A stretch of DNA of 19,322 nt from JANYJJ01 sp038241115 (GTDB lineage: Bacteria > Pseudomonadota > Gammaproteobacteria > Burkholderiales > Burkholderiaceae_C), in assembly GCA_038241115.1 (NCBI GenBank), contig JBBRGA010000067.1, forward strand, positions 1 to 19,322. Direction: 5' to 3'. The notes below the pieces were generated by a model. The model did no database searches, was not told the DNA's origin, and was given only the letters and a program-made list of their open reading frames with translations. Shown one piece after another: positions 1 to 7,686 of the stretch (positions within the stretch are counted from its first letter, which is position 1; each line of letters begins with the position of its first letter). The position numbers and the translations under genes are program-made.

Positions 1-1
1 G

Positions 2-787
2 GCGCTGTTGAATACCGATCTGGTTCGCAGCAACGATGAACTCGATGCGTTTGCCTACGTCGCCGGCCACGACCTGAAGGAGCCGCTGCGCGGTATCCAC
101 AAGCATGCGCATCAGCTGCTGAAGGACGCCGAGGACAACCATGCCAGCGCAGATCAGAGCCGCGTCCGACTCGATGCCATGTTGCGTCTGACCGTGCGCA
201 TGGACAGCCTGCTAGACGCGTTGCTGCACTTCTCGCGGGTCGGCCGTCTTTTGCTGGAACGGGAACAGGTGCCGCTGGACGAGTTGCTGGCGGACGCCCT
301 CGACTCGCTGGGCGCGCGCATCGAAGAAAGCCGCGTAGACATGCGTGTGCCGCGCGCGCTGCCCGTGGTGCACTGCGATCGCGTGCGCATGCGCGAGATC
401 TTCGCCAATCTGGTGGCCAATGCGGCCAAGTACAACGACAAGTCCGAGCGCTGGGTCGAAGTGGGTTACGTGGATCCGGCAGATGCGCCGCGATCAACCG
501 ATGCCGTGGGCGATGCGGACAAGCCTGTAGGCGAGCGCGTCTTCTACGTGCGCGACAACGGCATTGGCATCGAGGAGCGCCACCACGACCGGGTGTTCAT
601 GATGTTCAAGCGGCTGCATGCGCGGGATGCGTTTGGCGGCGGCAGCGGAGCCGGCTTGGCGATCGTCAAGAAGCTGGTCGAGCAGCACCACGGCGCGATC
701 TGGTTCGAGTCGGCGATTGGCGTCGGCACGACCTTCTATTTCACGCTGGGGAATCCAGTTGCTGAGGCTGGACCTGCCGATGAATGA
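2..787 (+). CDS. phytochrome-type sensor histidine kinase, C-terminal part (5' end outside window)
   Basis: This is the kinase core of a sensor histidine kinase that autophosphorylates on His and passes phosphate to a response regulator. The reading frame is open to the left edge (codons from base 2), so the sensory N-terminus is missing; the TTG at base 8 is not a believable start. The dimerisation/phosphoacceptor helix reads AYVAGHDLKEPLRG, with the His codon at 68-70. This is the HDLxEPLR form typical of bacteriophytochromes and related PAS/GAF kinases. The ATPase domain follows with an N-box (FANLVANAAKYND), a G1 box (VRDNGIGIEE), an F-box (VFMMFKRLH) and a G2 box (GSGAGLAIVKK). The stop overlaps the start of the response regulator downstream, so they are probably one operon. 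The kinase assignment is firm. A phytochrome chromophore domain is inferred only from the core type and the Rcp1-like neighbour. Confidence 0.9.
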   Translation, partial: ALLNTDLVRSNDELDAFAYVAGHDLKEPLRGIHKHAHQLLKDAEDNHASADQSRVRLDAMLRLTVRMDSLLDALLHFSRVGRLLLEREQVPLDELLADALDSLGARIEESRVDMRVPRALPVVHCDRVRMREIFANLVANAAKYNDKSERWVEVGYVDPADAPRSTDAVGDADKPVGERVFYVRDNGIGIEERHHDRVFMMFKRLHARDAFGGGSGAGLAIVKKLVEQHHGAIWFESAIGVGTTFYFTLGNPVAEAGPADE

Positions 788-1247
788 GATTGAAGTTTTT
801 CGCGCCCGCTCCATCCTTATCGTTGAAGATTCCGACGAAGATTTCGACACCGTGCTGGAAGCCGCGCGAATGGCGCACGTCCGCAACCGGCTGGTGCGCG
901 CCGAAAGTGCGGAGGCTGCGCGCGCCGTTCTGGCCGCAGAGCGTGCGAGCCCGTTTGCCTTCGTGTTGCTCGACTACAGCCTGCCCGGCGAAGGCGGCCT
1001 GGAGTTTTTGCAGGCGCTGCGCTCTAACCCGGCCACCGCGCTGCTGCCGGCCGTGGTGTTCACCACCAGCATCAACCCTCGCGACCGCGATGCTTTTTAT
1101 GCAGCGGGTGCCAATGCCTATCACGTGAAAAACGTCGACTTCAACGAGTGCCTGAAGACGCTGGAATCGATCTTTCGTTACTGGTTGTCGAGTGCGCTGC
1201 TGCCCGACCCAAGTGCTTTGGCTTGGGGCGGGAACCACAAGGCATGA
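780..1247 (+). CDS. single-domain response regulator, Rcp1-like (REC only)
   Basis: A 155-residue receiver-domain protein with no output domain. The ATG at 780 lies inside the last codons of the upstream kinase gene and gives the normal N-terminus, so I prefer it to the longer open frame that begins inside the kinase gene. Visible REC residues are the acidic pocket (ILIVEDSDED, about residues 12-21), the phosphoacceptor Asp65 in LLDYSLPG, the Thr/Ser switch in VVFTTS, and Lys117 in YHVKNVD. Such single-domain regulators (cyanobacterial Rcp1, partner of phytochrome Cph1) are typically encoded beside phytochrome-like kinases and act as phosphate shuttles. Here it lies between two kinases and overlaps both genes (ATGA-type overlap with the next). 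A relay through this protein to the hybrid kinase or a distant partner is an inference. Confidence 0.93.
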   Translation: MNEIEVFRARSILIVEDSDEDFDTVLEAARMAHVRNRLVRAESAEAARAVLAAERASPFAFVLLDYSLPGEGGLEFLQALRSNPATALLPAVVFTTSINPRDRDAFYAAGANAYHVKNVDFNECLKTLESIFRYWLSSALLPDPSALAWGGNHKA

Positions 1248-4200
1248 GCACCGATACTTTTGCACCGTGGCGCGTTTTGCTGGTCGAAGACAACGCCCTT
1301 GACCGCGCCGAATCAAAAGCCGCACTGATCACCGGTTCGTCGCGTCGCTATATTTTCAGCGAAGCCGCGTCTGCCGATGAGACGGTGGCGCTGTGCATCG
1401 CAACACCGCCGTTCGACTGCATCTTGCTCGACTTCGGGCTGCCCGACGGCGACGGCCTCGATGTACTGGCACGTTTGCCGCGCGATGGCGACGGATTGCT
1501 GCTGGTGCCGGTGTTGATCCTGACCATCGGCGTGGCACCTGACAAGCACCGTGCGCTGCTGCGTGCCGGCGCGCAGGACTATGTCGGCAAGGCCTGGCTC
1601 GGCCCCGAAAGCCTGACCCGCGCCGTGGAGAACACGGTTGAGCGCCATGCGATGCAGCGCGAGTTGAATCTTCATTGCAGCCGCCAGCGGTTGATGGCCG
1701 AAGGTGCCAATATGCAGAGCGAAGGCCGGCGCGAGTCGTTCACTGCGCACTTTGAGCGTGTCGGCGCGCTGATTGATGCGGATCTGCAATGCCACTGTTT
1801 CCACGACCGACGCGCCGGTGCTGGCGATTTACCCGGCCAAATGGTCAAGGGAATGGCTGCGGGTGCGGCGGCGGACTTTTCTCAGGCTTATCGAGATGAA
1901 GCTGCTGGTTTGGCCCGTGACGGCAGTGCGGTAGCGGGTTCGGCGGGATCGGCTGAATCAGCCAAAGCAAGCGCAGCGCCGCCTGCGGTGATAGCCGCAT
2001 TGATGAAGTCACTCGGTGCTGGCGCCGTGATCCAACACAGGGTCGTGGCGGGCGGAAAGCTCATCGCCACGATGAGCTTCGGCTCGCGCAGCCGATCCGA
2101 GTTCAGCCGCGCCGACATCGACTTCATCCAGGCGGTCGGTCGTCAGCTGAGCGAATCGAGCGAGCGGTCGGTCCTGTATGCACAGTTTCGAGAAAGCGAA
2201 GCGTTCAACAGCGGTTTGCTCGACAGCAGTATCGATTGCGTCTTCGTGCTCAGTGCCGACGGACGCATTCAACACTTGAACGAGGGCGGTATGCGGCTGC
2301 TGGAAGTCGACGACCTCGACCGTGTTTTGCAGCGCAAGTTGTCATACCTCTGGCCCGAGGCGGTGGGGCCTGTGATCGATGCGGCGATTGCGGCGGCCGC
2401 CAACGGACAGCCCGGCACGTTCGAGGCGGCCTGCCCCACCTTTGCGGGCACGATGAAGTGGTGGGAGGTGAGCGTGAGCCCGATTCGGGATACAGCGTCT
2501 GACAACGTCCGCCGTGTGTTGGTCGTGTCGCGCGATGCGACCGCGCGCCGCGACGTCGCGCGAGCGCTGCAAGAAAGCCGCGCCGAATTGTTGGCGCGCG
2601 AAACCGAGTTGCGCACGCTCACCGACAACGCGCCCGACGTCTGGACCCGTTTCGACCGCGATTTGCGCCATGTCTTTGTCAACGCAGCTGTGACCCGCAC
2701 CACCGGAAAGTTGCCCTCAGAAATCATCGGCAAAACCAACCGGGATTTAGGCATGGCTCCCGACCACTGTGCCCTTTGGGACACGGCACTGCGCAGCGTG
2801 TTCGAGAGCGGCAAGCCAACCGAAATCGAGTTCAAATTCGACAGTCCCGGTGGAACGCGGCACTACCTGGCGCGATTGGTGGCGGAGCCGAGCCACGACA
2901 ACACGGTGCGAAATGTGCTGAGCGTGGCGCACGACGTCACAGACCGCAAGCACGTTGAAATCCAGCGTGAGGAACTGCTGAAAGCCGAGCGCGCAGCACG
3001 ACTCGAAAGCGATCGGCTGGCGCTCATCAAAGACGAGTTCCTCGGCACGCTGAGCCATGAACTGCGCACGCCACTGGCGGCGATCGTCGGTTGGGCGAAC
3101 ATCCTCAAGCGGCCTGCGGTGGACGTGGACACGGTGCGCAAAGGCGTTGAAGTGATCGCCCGAAACGGCAAGTTGCAGGCGCGATTGATCGACGACCTGC
3201 TCGATATGAACCGCATCGTGTCGGGCAAGCTGAAGATGGAGCTCGCGCTGCTCGACATCGCCGTTGTGGCCTTGGCGGTGGTCGACACGCTGCGCCCGTC
3301 CGCGGAAGCGAAAGGCCTGAACCTGCAAATGAATCTGAGCAAAAGCACTGCGGCGCGAGTTCGTGGTGATGCAACCCGCTTGCAGCAAGTGCTGTCCAAC
3401 CTGATCGGCAATGCGATCAAGTTCACCCCTGCCGCCGGTGTCATCACCGTGCGCACTGACGTGCTGCCGGGCGGCGCGGTCACGCTGTCCGTCGAAGACA
3501 CCGGCAAGGGCATCGACGCGCGTTTTCTGCCTTTCCTGTTTGACCGGTTCAGCCAGGCCGACGGCTCGGCGGCGCGCGAGCACGGCGGGCTGGGTCTGGG
3601 GCTTTCGATCGTGCGCCAACTGACCGAGTTGCACGGCGGCACGGTGAGCGGCCACAGCGAGGGCACGGGTCGCGGCGCGCTGTTCGTGGTGACCTTGCCT
3701 GGGGTTGCCACCGAAGCCACCGATCCCGACACGTCCATGGTGTCCGCCTTGCCCGCTGTTGGCGCCGCGTCAGCCGCGGGCCCGGTGCGGGCACCAGAGT
3801 TGGAAGCAAAAGCCTCTGAGTTCTCGATGCTGGCGTCGCAAAGCGAACGCGCGCTGGAGGGCATCACTGTTGTGTTGGTTGACGATCAGCCCGATGTGCT
3901 GGAGCTTGTGTGCCGCTTGATGGTTGACTGCGGCGCGCAGGTGCGGATGGCCTCATCGGGAGCGGACGCCCTCGAGATGCTGCGCGACGCGCCACCCGAC
4001 ATCCTGATCAGCGACATCGGCATGCCCGGCATGGACGGCTACGAGTTGCTGGCGCAAGTGCGAGGCGTGCTGGGGCTGAGTGCTGCGGTGTTGCCGGCTC
4101 TCGCTCTGACGGCGTTCACTCGGCCGCACGACCGCTCTAAATCCATCGAGGCCGGATACCAAGTCCACCTCGAGAAACCGATTCGTTTGTCGCTGCTCAT

Positions 4201-4249
4201 TCAGGCGGTTCTCGAACTGACGGCGGCGCTGCCGGCCCCCGGCGACTGA
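1244..4249 (+). CDS. hybrid sensor histidine kinase REC-GAF-PAS-PAS-HisKA-HATPase-REC
   Basis: A 1001-residue cytoplasmic hybrid kinase with no membrane segments. The ATG at 1244 overlaps the upstream stop and starts just before the first receiver motif, so it is preferred to the longer open frame. Domains in order: REC with Asp63 (ILLDFGLPDGDG), about 10-130; a divergent GAF domain, about 165-308, with an Ala/Ser/Gly-rich insertion in its middle; PAS about 322-435; PAS about 454-570, ending in the usual DVTDRK; HisKA with His605 in LSHELRTPL; HATPase with N-box (LSNLIGNAIKFTP), G1 (VEDTGKGID) and G2 (GGLGLGLSIV); a second REC with Asp924 (ILISDIGMPGMDG) and the late Lys in HLEKPIR. All catalytic residues look intact. 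Carrying a receiver at each end suggests phosphate enters from another kinase, probably the upstream one, and leaves through the C-terminal REC. No output domain or DNA-binding protein lies downstream. Confidence 0.95.
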   Translation: MSTDTFAPWRVLLVEDNALDRAESKAALITGSSRRYIFSEAASADETVALCIATPPFDCILLDFGLPDGDGLDVLARLPRDGDGLLLVPVLILTIGVAPDKHRALLRAGAQDYVGKAWLGPESLTRAVENTVERHAMQRELNLHCSRQRLMAEGANMQSEGRRESFTAHFERVGALIDADLQCHCFHDRRAGAGDLPGQMVKGMAAGAAADFSQAYRDEAAGLARDGSAVAGSAGSAESAKASAAPPAVIAALMKSLGAGAVIQHRVVAGGKLIATMSFGSRSRSEFSRADIDFIQAVGRQLSESSERSVLYAQFRESEAFNSGLLDSSIDCVFVLSADGRIQHLNEGGMRLLEVDDLDRVLQRKLSYLWPEAVGPVIDAAIAAAANGQPGTFEAACPTFAGTMKWWEVSVSPIRDTASDNVRRVLVVSRDATARRDVARALQESRAELLARETELRTLTDNAPDVWTRFDRDLRHVFVNAAVTRTTGKLPSEIIGKTNRDLGMAPDHCALWDTALRSVFESGKPTEIEFKFDSPGGTRHYLARLVAEPSHDNTVRNVLSVAHDVTDRKHVEIQREELLKAERAARLESDRLALIKDEFLGTLSHELRTPLAAIVGWANILKRPAVDVDTVRKGVEVIARNGKLQARLIDDLLDMNRIVSGKLKMELALLDIAVVALAVVDTLRPSAEAKGLNLQMNLSKSTAARVRGDATRLQQVLSNLIGNAIKFTPAAGVITVRTDVLPGGAVTLSVEDTGKGIDARFLPFLFDRFSQADGSAAREHGGLGLGLSIVRQLTELHGGTVSGHSEGTGRGALFVVTLPGVATEATDPDTSMVSALPAVGAASAAGPVRAPELEAKASEFSMLASQSERALEGITVVLVDDQPDVLELVCRLMVDCGAQVRMASSGADALEMLRDAPPDILISDIGMPGMDGYELLAQVRGVLGLSAAVLPALALTAFTRPHDRSKSIEAGYQVHLEKPIRLSLLIQAVLELTAALPAPGD

Positions 4250-4276
4250 GCTTCAGGCCGACTTGAGGCCGTTGCG

Positions 4277-4780
4277 TCAGGTTCGCCTGCGGGCCTCGGC
4301 ATCGTTGACGATCAGCTCCAACGCAGAGCGAGCGAGCAACTGCAATTCTTCTATTTGCAACGCAGTGACTTGACGCGGCCGCACGTCATAAGCGCACAAC
4401 GTGCCCACCGTCTGCCCTTGAACGATCAGCCGGACGGCAGCGTAAAAGCGAATGCGCGGCCCGTCGAGCACCAACGGATGGTCTGCGAAGCGCGGATCGA
4501 GCTGCGTGTCGTTGACCACGAGGTAAGACGAATCGGTGTGCAGAAACACTTCGCAAAATGAGGTGGCCACGGCCGATTGCGTCTGCTGCAATCCGACCAC
4601 CGATTTGAACCAATCGCGTTCCTCATCGAGCAGGTTGACCATTGCCATCGGCACATCGAGAACCTGTGCCAGCTGACGCGTCAGCTGGTCATACGTGGGC
4701 TCCTTGGGAGTGTCGAGAATCAGCAGTCTCCTGAGTTCGGCGAGCCGCGCAGGATCGCGGCGAGAAGACATCTGAGTCAT
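4277..4780 (-). CDS. stand-alone GAF domain protein
   Basis: A 167-residue protein made almost entirely of one GAF domain, a small-molecule or redox/light sensing fold. Recognisable pieces are the N-terminal LRRLLILDTPKEPTYDQLT helix region, LLDEERDWFKSVVGL, the FCEVFLH segment, DPRFADHPLV, IRFYAAVRL and VGTLCAYDVRPR. The same segments occur in the N-terminal GAF domain of the GGDEF-EAL protein at 11167-14196, so the two belong to one subfamily (GAF, COG2203 type). There is no output domain. It converges on the hybrid kinase gene with only 27 bp between stops. ATG at 4780 is chosen; AAGG lies about eight bases upstream. A second in-frame ATG three codons in is also possible. It may be a separate sensory partner, but its ligand cannot be told from sequence. 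Confidence 0.88.
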   Translation of the reverse strand: MTQMSSRRDPARLAELRRLLILDTPKEPTYDQLTRQLAQVLDVPMAMVNLLDEERDWFKSVVGLQQTQSAVATSFCEVFLHTDSSYLVVNDTQLDPRFADHPLVLDGPRIRFYAAVRLIVQGQTVGTLCAYDVRPRQVTALQIEELQLLARSALELIVNDAEARRRT

Positions 4781-4869
4781 GGCTTGACCTTGCTCAGCTC
4801 AATGTGGCCGAGTGCGCAGATTCTCTGCGAAGGCGCGCTGACTCCGGCGAGAAAAAGCACGTGTGGTTT

Positions 4870-5658
4870 TCAGCTCTTGAAGGCCACAAGAAGCGCGCGC
4901 GCCGCAGCCCTTGGTGTCGACGAGCCAAAGACGCTGTCAATTGACTTGATGTCGGGCAGCACATACACCAAAGCCTTTTGGTGCACGAAAGTTGGCAGCA
5001 CTCGCGTCTTGAAGAATGCATCGGGGAAGTTGATGCAGCCGTAAGAGATTCGCCGTCTGCCGATGTCCGCGCTGGCCAGCCTTTGCAGGCGCTGCTCGCT
5101 GGCATTCGTGGTGCGAACGCTGTGCATCGAAACGGCGGCGTCGTAGTCCACCCAGACCACGGCTTCTCCGTGAGCATTGGTGCCAAGTTCGGCGACGAAA
5201 CGCCCGGCCGGCGTGGTGCGCTCATGAGGTTTCACCATCGACAGCGGCCGGGTGCCGATGCCGGGCACGGTGTCGTCGCCCAGCGCCGAACCGACCAACA
5301 CGGGCGTTGACGCACGCCACTGGTGCTTGGCATTGAAGACGTGTGCAGCGCCGTTTTTCTTGTCGACGACCAAAAACTCAAGACCGGCGTTGTTGCCTGT
5401 CGCAGCGATCCAATGCACCAGATACCGCACATCGGCTGACGCTTGAGGCGGAGCTGTTTCGGAAGGCGAAGTCGACGCCTGCGCGCTACCAGCGGCATCG
5501 ATAACCGCATCGACAACTGCAACGGCCGGTGCCGGGGAGGTGAACTGAATCAAGGGGGCCGCAATGCCAAGCATCACAGCCCCGGCGAGCACCGACACGC
5601 CCAGGTCACGCAGTTTTTCGCTGCGCGACGCGAAGCTTGGAGGCGAGCGGCGGCTCAT
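4870..5658 (-). CDS. L,D-transpeptidase (YkuD) family protein, N-terminally anchored
   Basis: A 262-residue protein. Residues about 19-38 form a hydrophobic segment (VSVLAGAVMLGIAAPLI) after a basic N-terminus, so it is likely a signal anchor or signal peptide placing the rest in the periplasm. A short Ala/Thr/Pro-rich linker follows. The C-terminal half resembles a YkuD catalytic domain: PAGRF near residue 150, His179 in SMHSV, and Cys208 in ISYGCINFP followed by YVLPD. YkuD enzymes use such a His/Cys pair to crosslink peptidoglycan or attach proteins to it. The usual S-H-G-C motif is S-Y-G-C here, a variant subfamily, so activity is likely but not certain. It lies 46 bp downstream of a small secreted Thr/Asn-rich protein on the same strand and may be co-transcribed with it. 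The Shine-Dalgarno site is weak. Confidence 0.8.
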   Translation of the reverse strand: MSRRSPPSFASRSEKLRDLGVSVLAGAVMLGIAAPLIQFTSPAPAVAVVDAVIDAAGSAQASTSPSETAPPQASADVRYLVHWIAATGNNAGLEFLVVDKKNGAAHVFNAKHQWRASTPVLVGSALGDDTVPGIGTRPLSMVKPHERTTPAGRFVAELGTNAHGEAVVWVDYDAAVSMHSVRTTNASEQRLQRLASADIGRRRISYGCINFPDAFFKTRVLPTFVHQKALVYVLPDIKSIDSVFGSSTPRAAARALLVAFKS

Positions 5659-5680
5659 ATCAAAGGTCCACTTGCTGTCT

Positions 5681-5696
5681 CACAGACAGGTCTGTG
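5681..5696 (-). other. small perfect hairpin between two minus-strand genes
   Basis: CACAGA and TCTGTG form a perfect 6-bp inverted repeat around a 4-base loop, 8 bases after the stop of the Thr/Asn-rich gene and 22 bases before the L,D-transpeptidase start. A second overlapping pairing (CTGTC...GACAG, 5675-5689) is possible. There is no T-run on the minus strand, so it is not a classic terminator. It could be a processing or attenuation hairpin, or chance. Confidence 0.3.
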
Positions 5697-5704
5697 TCGC
5701 CGCT

Positions 5705-6097
5705 TCAGTTGCGATCCGCGCGTGGCGCGCGCTGGGTGCCCATTCCATTGCGGTTTGTCGTGTAGTCGGTCGATCCATCGGCGTTTGTGCCGTTGCCCAT
5801 CGTGCCGCCCGAGTTGCTTCCAGAAGTGGTTCCCACGGTGCTGCGCGTGGTGGAGCCATTTCCCATGCCGTTGTTGATGCTGGGGTTGGATGTGACGGCC
5901 GGGTTTGACGTGACGGTGGGCGAGTTGGGCGTGCGCACGGTGGAGCTGTTGTCCATGGGAGTGGTGGTTGTGTTGGTTGTGGTGGCGTCACGTGTGGTGG
6001 ACGGCGTGGTGGCAGAGGTCTGCGCCACAGCTAAGCCGACGCTGCCCATCACGGCCACAACAGAGGCAGAGGCAATTAGAAATTGATGCGTTTTCAT
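5705..6097 (-). CDS. small secreted Thr/Ser/Asn-rich low-complexity protein
   Basis: A 130-residue protein. The ATG at 6097 is chosen over the longer open frame because a strong Shine-Dalgarno sequence (AAGGAAAT) lies seven bases before it and because it begins a clean signal peptide: basic MKTH, a hydrophobic core to about residue 24, then AVA|Q as the likely signal peptidase site. The mature part (about 105 residues) is mostly Thr, Ser, Asn and Gly with short repeated elements such as TSNPAVTSNPSI, TTRSTVGTT and NGTNADGST, and it ends in a basic tail (TQRAPRADRN). No Cys is present in the mature part and no enzymatic motif is seen. Low-complexity exported proteins like this are common in Comamonadaceae, and I do not know a function. 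Its position just upstream of an L,D-transpeptidase hints at an envelope role. Confidence 0.75.
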   Translation of the reverse strand: MKTHQFLIASASVVAVMGSVGLAVAQTSATTPSTTRDATTTNTTTTPMDNSSTVRTPNSPTVTSNPAVTSNPSINNGMGNGSTTRSTVGTTSGSNSGGTMGNGTNADGSTDYTTNRNGMGTQRAPRADRN

Positions 6098-6500
6098 GGT
6101 GATTTCCTTGAAGATTGAAATAAACAAATGCCGACGACGCCGGACACACGAGAGCCTAAGCAAACAAGCTTTCCGATGAAGTCGGGCGGCAGCGCGGCGG
6201 CGCGCAGGAAGTGGCCGCAAGCGAACGTTGGCTGCGCGCCTACGCCATTAACCGCTCGTCACAGCCACCAACAATTGACTACGCCGTGCCGGTATGGTTT
6301 GACTCGACAAGTTGAAGTACGCCGCATTCGACCCTTTATCGAGGCGCGCGACATGCCTGCAGGATGCCCGGACGCGGATGCGGGCCAATTGAAAGCGGCG
6401 GAGCCGTAGTCCAACGCGACGCACTCCGTGCGTTGTTGTCCTATCGACGCGCTGCAACAGGCCGCTGATGCTCAGCTCACTAATTGCAGCCGGGGCTGAC
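6098..6500. other. 403-bp intergenic region between divergent genes
   Basis: This region separates the minus-strand Thr/Asn-rich gene from the plus-strand flavodoxin-like gene, so it should hold both promoters. On the plus strand TTGACT at 6275-6280 is a possible -35 element, but the -10 partner 17 bases on (TTTGAC) is poor, so I do not call a promoter. The AT-rich stretch at 6110-6127 may hold the minus-strand -10. A 6-bp inverted repeat (ACGCAC-TCC-GTGCGT) sits at 6419-6433. A 93-codon plus-strand frame (6128-6409) has no recognisable motif and no ribosome site, and is treated as chance. Confidence 0.5.
6419..6433. repeat. perfect short inverted repeat ACGCAC-N3-GTGCGT
   Basis: Two 6-base arms separated by three bases, about 70 bp upstream of the flavodoxin-like gene start. 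It is followed by TTGTTG on the plus strand, which is too weak for a confident terminator. It could be an operator for the gene downstream or a small hairpin. Only the symmetry is seen; function is unknown. Confidence 0.35.
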
Positions 6501-7595
6501 ATGACAAGCAAAGTAACCAGAGATGGAATGGACGTTCGCCTCGGTCAGGCCTCCGTAGCGCTGACCCGGGCCGAATTTCACGAGCGCTTCATGGTGCGGT
6601 TTTACGACCCCGCCTACGCCGCAGAAAACGATGCGATCTCGAGGCTCGAAGAAATCGCATGGGAGGCTCTGCAAGAAGGCCGCAAAGCGCCCATCACGGC
6701 TCCTGCGGGGGAGGGCTTTGCCGACCCCAGCTACCTGATGTCGGTGCAGTGGTTCGAAACGCGCCAGCGCCTGCGAGCCGCTGAAAAGCGCTGGCATGAG
6801 CCTGCCACCAAGTCGCGCGTGTTGCTGATTTGCGGCAGTGCGAGAAACGACGGCACCTGCCCCGGAGAGGTGTCAAAGACATGGCGCTTGACCGAGACCG
6901 CGCAGCACGTGGTGAGCGGCCTCGGCATGGAGGCCGATGTGCTGGATTTGAGCTTGGTCACCAGCGAATACGGCCGCGCCATTCATCCCTGCAAAGGCTG
7001 CGTGTCGAGCGCCATGCCGCTGTGCCACTGGCCTTGCAGCTGCTACCCCAATCACTCCATGAACCAGGCCGACGATTGGATGGCCGAGATTTACGAGCGT
7101 TGGGTATCGGCCCACGGGGTAATTATTTTGACGCCCACATATTGGTATCAATCACCCAGCCCGCTGAAATTGATGATTGACCGCATGGTGTGCGCCGACG
7201 GCGGCAACCCCGACCCCACGACTACGCACGGTAAAAAAGTGGCCGAGGCGAAAGCCATTGAAGCCAGGGGCTGGGACTTCCCCAAACACATGGCAGGGCG
7301 TGCTTACGGTGTCGTGGTTCACGGTGACGTGGCCGGCGTGGAAGTGCACCGCCGTAATCTGTGCGACTGGCTGGATTGGATGGGCCTGATCGACGCGGGT
7401 GTGGCGGCCAAGCTCGACCGCTATGTGGGCTTCTACGAGCCCTACTACAACAGCCATGAGGCGCTGGACAAAGATGAAAACCTGCAGGAAGAAGTGCGCA
7501 ATGTGGCCCGCAGCGTGGCGGCTGCGGTGACGCAACTGCGCGCCGGAAAACTCGTCCAGCCCGATCAAAAAATCAAGTGGCCGCGGCCCAAGTGA
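6501..7595 (+). CDS. flavodoxin-fold NADPH-dependent FMN reductase family protein with Cys cluster
   Basis: A 364-residue protein. ATG at 6501 is chosen because homologues as I remember them begin with a similar M-T-x-x-x-x-R-D-G-M-D-V; an upstream ATG at 6468 would add 11 residues and neither has a strong Shine-Dalgarno site. The first ~105 residues are a helical extension. A flavodoxin-like domain follows: LLICGSARNDGTCPGE is the phosphate-binding loop for FMN and TPTYWYQSPSPLKLMIDRM is the second FMN-contact segment typical of NADPH:FMN reductases and iron-sulfur flavoproteins. Between them are five cysteines, Cys164, 167, 175, 179 and 181 (C-x2-C-x7-C-x3-C-x-C), which could bind a metal or Fe-S cluster. 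It precedes katG by 91 bp on the same strand, consistent with a shared redox-stress role. The physiological electron acceptor is unknown. Confidence 0.85.
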   Translation: MTSKVTRDGMDVRLGQASVALTRAEFHERFMVRFYDPAYAAENDAISRLEEIAWEALQEGRKAPITAPAGEGFADPSYLMSVQWFETRQRLRAAEKRWHEPATKSRVLLICGSARNDGTCPGEVSKTWRLTETAQHVVSGLGMEADVLDLSLVTSEYGRAIHPCKGCVSSAMPLCHWPCSCYPNHSMNQADDWMAEIYERWVSAHGVIILTPTYWYQSPSPLKLMIDRMVCADGGNPDPTTTHGKKVAEAKAIEARGWDFPKHMAGRAYGVVVHGDVAGVEVHRRNLCDWLDWMGLIDAGVAAKLDRYVGFYEPYYNSHEALDKDENLQEEVRNVARSVAAAVTQLRAGKLVQPDQKIKWPRPK

Positions 7596-7686
7596 CGACG
7601 TGATGTGCTGACGCCATAGCCACCGCAACTGCAACCGCCACTGCACCCACCACCACGCTTGTTCTCACGCAATCCAAAGTAAATCC
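7596..7686 (+). other. C/A-rich spacer and leader before katG
   Basis: The 91 bp between the flavodoxin-like gene and katG are rich in C and A and poor in G on the plus strand, with repeated ACTGCA/CCACC-like words. No good sigma-70 promoter, OxyR-type site or intrinsic terminator could be recognised, so katG may be co-transcribed with the gene upstream. The stretch could also serve as a Rho-loading (rut-like) site or as an unstructured leader, because katG has no clear Shine-Dalgarno sequence. Confidence 0.4.

Noticed and set aside
2747..3867. Two long minus-strand frames (302 and 334 codons) antisense to the hybrid kinase
   Set aside because: Composition is Arg/Ser/Ala-rich without motifs; they are shadows of the kinase gene.
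4266..4297. GAGGCC...GGCCTC inverted repeat at the convergent kinase/GAF junction
   Set aside because: The 20-base loop and overlap with the GAF gene's last codons make a terminator call unsupported.
6128..6409. 93-codon plus-strand frame in the large intergenic region
   Set aside because: No ribosome site, no motif and mixed third-position bias; it overlaps the likely promoter of the minus-strand gene.
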